This document shows, in pieces, positions 1 through 3,457 of a stretch of DNA of 64,000 nucleotides. The DNA comes from Prosthecobacter sp. (GTDB taxonomy: Bacteria; Verrucomicrobiota; Verrucomicrobiia; Verrucomicrobiales; Verrucomicrobiaceae). Numbering within the stretch: position 1 is the first letter of the stretch; the number at the start of each line of letters is the position of its first letter. Under the pieces are notes generated by a model, which saw nothing but the letters and a program-made list of their open reading frames with translations, was not told where the DNA came from and did no database searches. The translations under genes were made by a program, and so were the position numbers. The DNA lies in the NCBI RefSeq assembly GCF_034366625.1, contig NZ_JAXMIH010000023.1, positions 1 through 64,000 of the forward strand, read 5' to 3'.

Positions 1-1
1 A

Positions 2-144
2 GCTCCCGAAGTGTAAGAGTTATGCATACCGCCGTGCGAAGGCGGAGGGTCGAGGTGCAGCGCTGTGCGCGATAACGCACGATCATGCGGTGCGGAGCAG
101 AAGATGCACAGCGGCAGGAGCCGCAACTCCTCGCGGGAGCACCA
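2..144 (+). tRNA. Divergent tRNA-like unit 1, anticodon GCG (Arg), with 66-nt T-loop insertion
   Basis: First unit visible; the array probably continues left of the window. The acceptor stem is GCTCCCG/CGGGAGC, discriminator A141, encoded CCA 142-144. Anticodon stem CCGCC/GGCGG encloses loop GTGCGAA, anticodon GCG at 36-38. The T stem is CGAGG (51-55) with CCTCG (129-133), and the T loop is 73 nt instead of 7. Removing 59-124 restores TGCAACT. The D loop has no GG. Functional aminoacylation is not established; the Arg identity is read from the anticodon only. Confidence 0.75.
59..124 (+). other. 66-nt structured T-loop insertion, copy 1
   Basis: Insertion inside the T loop of unit 1. It contains GTGCG/CGCAC, a GTGC/GCAC hairpin with conserved apical GGAGCAGAA, a GCT/AGC closing pair set, and hairpin GCGGC-AGGA-GCCGC. 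Related copies are at 1045-1110 and 1699-1764 with compensatory changes (GCT/AGC to GCC/GGC; GCGGC/GCCGC to GCCGC/GCGGC). Length is identical in all three. Whether it is removed from the RNA is unknown. Confidence 0.7.
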
Positions 145-150
145 CTTCAT

Positions 151-224
151 GCGGTCATCGTCCAGCAGCAGGACACGGCTATGCCAAGGCCGGAACGCCG
201 GTGCGACTCCGGCTGACCGCACCA
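151..224 (+). tRNA. Divergent tRNA-like unit 2, anticodon GCC (Gly)
   Basis: Acceptor GCGGTCA/TGACCGC is perfectly paired, discriminator A221, CCA 222-224. Anticodon loop ATGCCAA gives GCC. T arm GCCGG-TGCGACT-CCGGC has G at the position normally occupied by U55; D loop AGCAGCA lacks GG. The same two losses define the non-ribosomal peptidoglycan tRNA-Gly of staphylococci, which makes this unit a notable parallel, not proof of that role. Confidence 0.8.
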
Positions 225-233
225 TTTTCAAAT

Positions 234-309
234 TCCTCCGTGGCCGACACAGCAAGGCACCTGTCTCGTAAACAGGATCATGTGGGCGCGAACCCCACCG
301 GAGGATCCA
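234..309 (+). tRNA. Divergent tRNA-like unit 3, anticodon CGT (Thr)
   Basis: Acceptor TCCTCCG/CGGAGGA, discriminator T306, CCA 307-309. Anticodon arm CCTGT-CTCGTAA-ACAGG. T arm GTGGG-CGCGAAC-CCCAC: both 54 and 55 deviate from TT. The D stem GCCG/AGGC has one mismatch and a loop without GG. Confidence 0.78.
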
Positions 310-318
310 TTTCAACAC

Positions 319-393
319 TCCCTTCATAGTGTAACAGCAGCATTCTTCGTTGTGAACGAAGCGGCGCCGGGGCAGAACCGGCTGAGGGAACCA
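319..393 (+). tRNA. Divergent tRNA-like unit 4, anticodon GTG (His)
   Basis: Acceptor TCCCTTC pairs imperfectly with TGAGGGA (one mismatch, one G-U). Discriminator A390, CCA 391-393. Anticodon arm CTTCG-TTGTGAA-CGAAG. T arm GCCGG-GGCAGAA-CCGGC has GG at 54-55. D loop AACAGCA. No obvious G-1 needed by normal tRNA-His is visible. Confidence 0.72.
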
Positions 394-400
394 TTTCAAG

Positions 401-476
401 CGTGCGCACGGCGAAGTCGTCGAGCCAGTGGTTTGCAAGTCCATGCAACCCGGTGCGAGTCCGGGGCGCACGTCCA
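401..476 (+). tRNA. Divergent tRNA-like unit 5, anticodon GCA (Cys)
   Basis: Acceptor CGTGCGC/GCGCACG, discriminator T473, CCA 474-476. The anticodon stem (GTGGT/TCCAT) is weak, with loop TTGCAAG giving GCA. T arm CCCGG-TGCGAGT-CCGGG. The D loop is enlarged (GAAGTCGTCGA between GGC and GCC). Confidence 0.7.
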
Positions 477-484
477 CTTTTCAT

Positions 485-561
485 CGGATACGAGAGAGCC
501 AGCAGCACTCGCTTGCCTTGGAAGCAAGAGTAGCCCGGGGCAGCACCGGGGTATCCGACCA
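485..561 (+). tRNA. Divergent tRNA-like unit 6, anticodon TGG (Pro)
   Basis: Acceptor CGGATAC/GTATCCG perfectly paired, discriminator A558, CCA 559-561. Anticodon arm CTTGC-CTTGGAA-GCAAG. T arm CCCGG-GGCAGCA-CCGGG. D arm GAG/CTC with loop AGCCAGCAGCA, no GG. Confidence 0.75.
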
Positions 562-565
562 TTTT

Positions 566-640
566 TGGTCCGTAGCTCAACAGCAGAGCACCAGGCTCAT
601 AACCTGAAGGGTGCTGGTGCAACTCCAGCCGGACCGACCA
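566..640 (+). tRNA. Divergent tRNA-like unit 7, anticodon CAT (Met-type)
   Basis: Acceptor TGGTCCG/CGGACCG starts with a U-G pair; discriminator A637, CCA 638-640. D arm GCTC-AACAGCA-GAGC, anticodon arm CCAGG-CTCATAA-CCTGA, T arm GCTGG-TGCAACT-CCAGC. It lacks the three G-C pairs of an initiator anticodon stem, so elongator Met (or Ile after lysidine modification) is the likelier reading. Confidence 0.78.
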
Positions 641-649
641 TTTCAAAAC

Positions 650-725
650 AGCCTTGTAGCTCAATAGTGAGAGCATCCGCCTTTGAAGCGGAGGGTTGGT
701 GGTGCAAATCCACCCGAGGCTGCCA
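650..725 (+). tRNA. Divergent tRNA-like unit 8, anticodon TTG (Gln)
   Basis: Acceptor AGCCTTG/CGAGGCT with one G-U, discriminator G722, CCA 723-725. D arm GCTC-AATAGTGA-GAGC, anticodon arm TCCGC-CTTTGAA-GCGGA, T arm GGTGG-TGCAAAT-CCACC. Confidence 0.8.
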
Positions 726-732
726 GTTTCAT

Positions 733-808
733 GCCCGCGTAGTCCAACAGCAGAGACAACCGTCTCAGAAGCGGTCGAGTGCAGGTGCAACTCCTGCCGT
801 GGGCACCA
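733..808 (+). tRNA. Divergent tRNA-like unit 9, anticodon CAG (Leu), short variable loop
   Basis: Acceptor GCCCGCG/CGTGGGC, discriminator A805, CCA 806-808. Anticodon arm ACCGT-CTCAGAA-GCGGT. T arm GCAGG-TGCAACT-CCTGC; D loop AACAGCA. The variable region is only CGAGT, although bacterial tRNA-Leu is class II with a long variable arm. Confidence 0.76.
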
Positions 809-822
809 TTTCATCAAACAAT

Positions 823-898
823 GCTCTCGTAGCCCAACGCAGAGGCCGTCGCTTTAAACCCGGCGTCAGTGTGAGTGCGAGCCTCACCGGGAGCACGC
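823..898 (+). tRNA. Divergent tRNA-like unit 10, probable anticodon TAA (Leu), no encoded CCA
   Basis: Acceptor GCTCTCG/CGGGAGC, discriminator A895, but the next three bases are CGC instead of CCA. The anticodon stem GTCGC/CCGGC has a C-C mismatch next to loop TTTAAAC, the same mismatch as in unit 11, which favours reading TAA. T arm GTGAG-TGCGAGC-CTCAC. Short variable loop. A one-base shift of the loop would read TTA, so identity is uncertain. Confidence 0.65.
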
Positions 899-905
899 AC
901 TTCAA

Positions 906-981
906 GCCTGTGTAGTCCAATAGCAGAGACAGCCGCCTCAAAACCGGCTCAGTGTGAGTGCAACTCTCGCCGCAGGCACCA
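906..981 (+). tRNA. Divergent tRNA-like unit 11, anticodon CAA (Leu), short variable loop
   Basis: Acceptor GCCTGTG/CGCAGGC, discriminator A978, CCA 979-981. Anticodon stem GCCGC/CCGGC with C-C mismatch, loop CTCAAAA. T arm GTGAG-TGCAACT-CTCGC, D loop AATAGCA. Third consecutive Leu-type unit. Confidence 0.75.
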
Positions 982-990
982 TTTCAACAT

Positions 991-1131
991 GCTCCCGTAG
1001 CTCAATCATAGAGCACCGCGCTTCGAACGCGGAGGTTGAGGGTGAGCGCCGTGCGCGATAGCGCACATTCACGAGGTGCGGAGCAGAAGATGCACGGCCG
1101 CAGGAGCGGCAAATTCCTTCCGGGAGTGCCA
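991..1131 (+). tRNA. Divergent tRNA-like unit 12, anticodon TCG (Arg), with 66-nt T-loop insertion
   Basis: Acceptor GCTCCCG/CGGGAGT, discriminator G1128, CCA 1129-1131. D arm GCTC-AATCATA-GAGC, anticodon arm CCGCG-CTTCGAA-CGCGG. T stem GAGGG (1038-1042) with CCTTC (1116-1120). The T loop is 73 nt as in unit 1; removal of 1045-1110 leaves TGAAATT. The acceptor 5' strand equals that of unit 1, suggesting the two Arg units are related by duplication. Confidence 0.76.
1045..1110 (+). other. 66-nt structured T-loop insertion, copy 2
   Basis: Same length and layout as copies 1 and 3. Here the first hairpin is GTGCGC-GATA-GCGCAC, the closing pairs are GCC/GGC where the other copies have GCT/AGC, and the last hairpin is GCCGC-AGGA-GCGGC. 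These compensated differences support the drawn helices. Confidence 0.7.
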
Positions 1132-1135
1132 TTTC

Positions 1136-1188
1136 AAGGAGTGACGGCATCTTGCCGTCAGGCTGATGGCTAGAAGCCATCACTCCTT
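1136..1188 (+). repeat. REP-like palindromic element with three-way junction
   Basis: Between units 12 and 13. Outer helix AAGGAGTG (1136-1143) pairs with CACTCCTT (1181-1188); inside are GACGGC/GCCGTC and ATGGCT/AGCCAT hairpins. It is the only non-tRNA element in the array. Its palindromic form is typical of dispersed intergenic repeats; no second copy was noticed in this window. Confidence 0.5.
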
Positions 1189-1196
1189 GCTCCAAA

Positions 1197-1290
1197 GGAA
1201 CGTCAACCGGACCAGCGAACCGGGACTCGGTGCTAACGAGATCGTGCCGCCACCGCGCGGCATGAGGAGCATGTCCTCGGCGTTCCGCCA
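1197..1290 (+). tRNA. Divergent tRNA-like unit 13, anticodon GCT (Ser), class II
   Basis: Acceptor GGAACGT/GCGTTCC, discriminator G1287, CCA 1288-1290. Anticodon loop GTGCTAA on stem CTCG/CGAG. A long variable arm TGCCGC/GCGGCA is present, as expected for Ser. T arm TGAGG-AGCATGT-CCTCG. Retention of the Ser variable arm shows that class II structure is not generally lost in the array. Confidence 0.7.
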
Positions 1291-1299
1291 TTTTCACAA

Positions 1300-1376
1300 G
1301 CCCACGAATGCAAAGTCGTCGCGCAACAGGTCCTTCAAATCTGTCCTAGCGGGTGCGAGTCCCGCCGTGGGTGCCA
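1300..1376 (+). tRNA. Divergent tRNA-like unit 14, anticodon TTC (Glu)
   Basis: Acceptor GCCCACG/CGTGGGT, discriminator G1373, CCA 1374-1376. Anticodon stem ACAGGT/ATCTGT with loop CCTTCAA: position 33 is C, not the near-universal U. T arm GCGGG-TGCGAGT-CCCGC. D arm weak, no GG. Confidence 0.7.
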
Positions 1377-1385
1377 TTTTTCAAA

Positions 1386-1461
1386 GCTCATGTAGCCCAA
1401 CAGCAGAGGCACGACGTCGAGAGCGTCGCCAGTGCGGGTGCGATTCCTGCCGTGAGCACCA
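1386..1461 (+). tRNA. Divergent tRNA-like unit 15, anticodon GAG (Leu), short variable loop
   Basis: Acceptor GCTCATG/CGTGAGC, discriminator A1458, CCA 1459-1461. Anticodon arm CGACG-TCGAGAG-CGTCG, again C at position 33. T arm GCGGG-TGCGATT-CCTGC, D loop AACAGCA, variable loop CCAGT. Confidence 0.72.
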
Positions 1462-1464
1462 TTT

Positions 1465-1539
1465 CGGTCCAAAGCTTAGATAGCGAAGCAGCCGGCTTTT
1501 AACCGGCATAGCAGGGTGCATGTCCCTGTGGACCGACCA
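1465..1539 (+). tRNA. Divergent tRNA-like unit 16, anticodon TTT (Lys)
   Basis: Acceptor CGGTCCA/TGGACCG perfectly paired, discriminator A1536, CCA 1537-1539. D arm GCTT-AGATAGCG-AAGC, anticodon arm GCCGG-CTTTTAA-CCGGC, T arm CAGGG-TGCATGT-CCCTG. Confidence 0.78.
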
Positions 1540-1543
1540 TTTT

Positions 1544-1617
1544 CGCCCGTTGGTGAAACAGTATCACGTCTGGCCTACACCCAGAAATCGAGGGAGCAGC
1601 ACCTTCACGGGCGACCA
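1544..1617 (+). tRNA. Divergent tRNA-like unit 17, anticodon TAC (Val)
   Basis: Acceptor CGCCCGT/ACGGGCG, discriminator A1614, CCA 1615-1617. D arm GTGA-AACAGTA-TCAC, anticodon arm TCTGG-CCTACAC-CCAGA with C33, T arm GAGGG-AGCAGCA-CCTTC. Last free-standing unit; the Y-like RNA at 1625 follows after 7 nt. Confidence 0.74.
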
Positions 1618-1624
1618 AAAGCTT

Positions 1625-1830
1625 TGCGGCAGCGAGATCGGAGTTACTTCGTAGCTCATTAGTAGAGCGCTTGTTTTGCACAAGTGGCAGCGGGTGCGAG
1701 CGCTGTGCGCGTCAGCGCACAATCTTGTGGTGCGGAGCAGAAACTGCACAGCCGCAGGAGCGGCAGTCCCGCCAATGCGACCGGGAAACCGGGAGCATGT
1801 TCTCCGGTCACCTTTCTCCGCATTCTTTTT
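1625..1830 (+). ncRNA. Y-like RNA 1 enclosing a tRNA-like body
   Basis: Outer helix TGCGG/CCGCA (1625-1629, 1818-1822) and inner helix GATCGGAG/CTCCGGTC (1636-1643, 1802-1809) are separated by CAGCGA opposite ACCTTTCT. TACTTCG follows the inner helix. Within it lies a tRNA-like body in normal order: D arm GCTC-ATTAGTA-GAGC, an Ala(TGC)- or Gln(TTG)-like anticodon arm at about 1669-1685, and a T arm GCGGG/CCCGC with a 73-nt loop. It has no acceptor stem; instead a hairpin ATGC-GA-CCGG-GAAA-CCGG-GA-GCAT follows. A T run at 1826-1831 suggests 3' termination. The comparison to bacterial YrlA RNAs (Ro60 partners with tRNA-like domains) rests on architecture and proximity to the Ro60 gene. Confidence 0.7.
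1699..1764 (+). other. 66-nt structured T-loop insertion, copy 3
   Basis: Located in the T loop of the tRNA-like body in Y-like RNA 1; removal leaves TGCGAGT, the exact array consensus. First hairpin GTGCGC-GTCA-GCGCAC, closing pairs GCT/AGC, last hairpin GCCGC-AGGA-GCGGC. Confidence 0.7.
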
Positions 1831-1976
1831 TAACCACAACCCAATCCTATGAAAACGCATACCAGCTAGCCCGCGCATCTTCCCGCTGGCGTCACCTTGT
1901 TTGGAAGATCGCTGCCACATCCGTCCAGCGTGCCCGTGAGGGCAGAAAGCACGGATGATGTTTCGATCATTCCTAT

Positions 1977-2789
1977 ATGAAACTCGAACATCTCGAACGC
2001 GCGTTTGAATCCATCGGTGCGCGGCTTCGTGTGGAGGCTCCGGCTCGACGCTGGGGTACCAACACGGGTTACTCGCTCGATATCGGTCATGACCGCCATG
2101 GGCAGTTCTTTGCCCTGCGCGGAAATGATGCCAGCCTCGCTGCGGTGGAGTTCTCTCTGTTGAACAAACAGAAGGACGACCGTCACCTGCTTCTCCTCGT
2201 GAAAAACGAGGATGGCAGCCGCAAGGATCGTTTCCTCTGCGGTCACGACGAGCGTGAATGGTTTGTTGCCGCCGTCCCAAGCACTGCATCCACCGTGGTG
2301 CAGGCCAAGGAGGCGCTCAAACCTGCTCCCGTTCGTCAGGCGCAGGCTCGCAAGAGCCTGAATGCCCGGCAGGCCAACACCCGCCACAATGCGGCCTTCC
2401 GTCGCCAGGGAGAATGGTTCTTCGTGCCCGTGGACAAACCACTGGTCGTCGATTCCAAGCTCATCCTGCGCTGGGAGCCGATCTCTCGCGGAGGCGGCAG
2501 CAAGCCGCATCTCGTCGAGCAGATCTACCGCACGGGCGGCGAGGTCGTCTATGTCAGCCCAAAGCATCCCGGGGGTGTGACGGAAGCGCAGTACAAAAAA
2601 ATGCTCCGTAACAATCCCGAGGCCAAGCGGTGGTCCTGGCATCAGATGCGTCGCAATCCGGGCGTGTATGCACGCGGTTCGGTGCGTCATCCAGACCACG
2701 CCACCATCGTGCTTCACGACTGGTGCCATGTGCTGATGAACGAGGAGCATCGTGCTCCTTCGCGCCGCAACCTGGCCTTCCTCGATTGA
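1977..2789 (+). CDS. Conserved-looking protein of the RNA-repair module, function unknown
   Basis: 270 aa, soluble, no signal peptide or membrane segment. I do not recognise the family. The N-terminal third (residues 1-95) is mixed alpha/beta, a basic linker follows (about 105-140, rich in Arg, Gln, Ala), and the C-terminal part carries GEWFFVP, GGSKPH, GGEVVYV and a His/Asp-rich stretch near residues 235-255 (RHPDH, LHDWCH) that could bind metal or RNA. The ATG at 1977 opens 147 nt after Y-like RNA 1 and the gene lies between Y-like RNAs 1 and 2, so a role with Ro60 or tRNA-like RNA is likely by context. The basic linker fits RNA contact. Function is inference only. Confidence 0.8.
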   Translation: MKLEHLERAFESIGARLRVEAPARRWGTNTGYSLDIGHDRHGQFFALRGNDASLAAVEFSLLNKQKDDRHLLLLVKNEDGSRKDRFLCGHDEREWFVAAVPSTASTVVQAKEALKPAPVRQAQARKSLNARQANTRHNAAFRRQGEWFFVPVDKPLVVDSKLILRWEPISRGGGSKPHLVEQIYRTGGEVVYVSPKHPGGVTEAQYKKMLRNNPEAKRWSWHQMRRNPGVYARGSVRHPDHATIVLHDWCHVLMNEEHRAPSRRNLAFLD

Positions 2790-2815
2790 TTCAAGCCAAC
2801 GCGTTCACCCACTCG

Positions 2816-2863
2816 CGCGTACGGCATGCCTTTGGTGTGCCGCACGCGTCTTTCCATTTTCTT
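2816..2863 (+). terminator. Hairpin with T-rich tail after the unknown gene
   Basis: CGCGT-A-CGGCA (2816-2826) pairs with TGCCG-C-ACGCG (2838-2848), followed by a T-rich tract running into Y-like RNA 2. It could terminate the 1977-2789 transcript or be a processing signal ahead of the Y-like RNA. Confidence 0.45.
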
Positions 2864-2959
2864 TCTGAGGCAGCGAGGCCGGGGATACTTCGGAAACCAT
2901 GGGTTCAAATCCCATCATCCTGGCAACAGGATGAAGCCCCGACCGACTTCCTCCTCAGA
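2864..2959 (+). ncRNA. Y-like RNA 2, minimal tRNA mimic (T arm plus closed acceptor)
   Basis: Outer helix TCTGAGG/CCTCAGA (2864-2870, 2953-2959); inner helix GGCCGGGG/CCCCGACC with one mismatch; internal loop CAGCGA opposite GACTTCCT; TACTTCG after the inner helix. Inside are a T arm ATGGG-TTCAAAT-CCCAT and a closed stem CATCCTG-GCAA-CAGGATG equivalent to an acceptor helix capped by a GNRA loop. There is no D arm. The order, T arm then capped acceptor, is the circular permutation seen in YrlA-type Y RNAs. The 3' flank ATTCC is shared by several members. Confidence 0.75.
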
Positions 2960-2978
2960 TTCCATTTTCCAAATCCTT

Positions 2979-3120
2979 TCGCGGCAGTGAAGACAGGATT
3001 TCTTCGCATCCAAACGACACCAAACTGAAACGCGGTGCCCATGAGTTGGGGTTCGGCGCAAGCCGGACTCGGGTTCGATTCCCGGCTCCTCAGTTAGAGC
3101 CTGTCTGCTTTTCTCCGCGA
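2979..3120 (+). ncRNA. Y-like RNA 3 with T arm and GNRA hairpin
   Basis: Outer helix TCGCGG/CCGCGA (2979-2984, 3115-3120), inner helix GACAGG/CCTGTC (2992-2997, 3100-3105), internal loop CAGTGAA opposite TGCTTTTCT, then TTTCTTCG. Internal elements include a hairpin TTCGGC-GCAA-GCCGGA, a T arm with canonical TTCGATT loop on CGGG/CCCG, and a small CTC-AGTTA-GAG arm in D-arm position. Both flanking helices are perfectly paired while the sequence differs from the other members, which supports the fold. Confidence 0.72.
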
Positions 3121-3159
3121 TTCCTTTCATCCGCAGGCGCATTCAACCCGTGGTTCTCT

Positions 3160-3315
3160 TTTGGGGCAGTGAGATTGGAGTTACTTCGCTCTTAACGAAA
3201 AGGTCGCCGGTTCGAATCCGGCTTGGTCCTCGGACCAATAGCTCAGCGGTAGAGCATTTTGCAGCGACCGACAGAAATGCCGGTCCTGCTTTCTCCGGTC
3301 ACTTTTCTCCCCAAA
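3160..3315 (+). ncRNA. Y-like RNA 4, circularly permuted tRNA mimic
   Basis: Outer helix TTTGGGG/CCCCAAA (3160-3166, 3309-3315), inner helix GATTGGAG/CTCCGGTC (3173-3180, 3293-3300), internal loop CAGTGA opposite ACTTTTCT, TACTTCG next. The interior reads as a permuted tRNA: hairpin TTCG-CTCTTAA-CGAA (Lys-like loop), T arm GCCGG-TTCGAAT-CCGGC (3206-3222), acceptor TTGGTCC/GGACCAA joined directly through TC (3223-3238), then D arm GCTC-AGCGGTA-GAGC (3241-3255) with canonical GG. A further GACCG/CGGTC hairpin precedes the closing helices. This is the clearest tRNA mimic of the set. Confidence 0.82.
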
Positions 3316-3340
3316 TCCCTTTCCGAAAACGACAACACTC

Positions 3341-3440
3341 ATGCGGCAGCGATGCCGGGGGTTACTTCGGGATCTGACACGGTCCACAAGACCATCAGAG
3401 GCTCATCACGAGCCGTTTCCCTGGCAAACTTCCTCCGCAT
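3341..3440 (+). ncRNA. Y-like RNA 5, without T arm
   Basis: Outer helix ATGCGG/CCGCAT (3341-3346, 3435-3440), inner helix GCCGGGG/CCCTGGC with one extra C (3354-3360, 3419-3425), internal loop CAGCGAT opposite AAACTTCCT, then GTTACTTCG. The interior has TCTGA/TCAGA enclosing GGTC/GACC and a GGCTC/GAGCC hairpin instead of tRNA-like arms. It ends 17 nt before the Ro60 start codon, so it may also act as a 5' leader element through which Ro60 senses its own level. Confidence 0.68.
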
Positions 3441-3457
3441 TCCACCCAACCAACATC

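Noticed and set aside
278-1297. Long open frames on both strands across the tRNA-like array
   Set aside because: They overlap paired tRNA-like units and translate to peptides of repeated tRNA-arm sequence; these are by-products of the RNA genes.
1-1617. The array as a CRISPR or simple tandem repeat
   Set aside because: Unit length and sequence differ and each unit folds into a tRNA cloverleaf with its own compensated stems, so it is not a repeat-spacer array.
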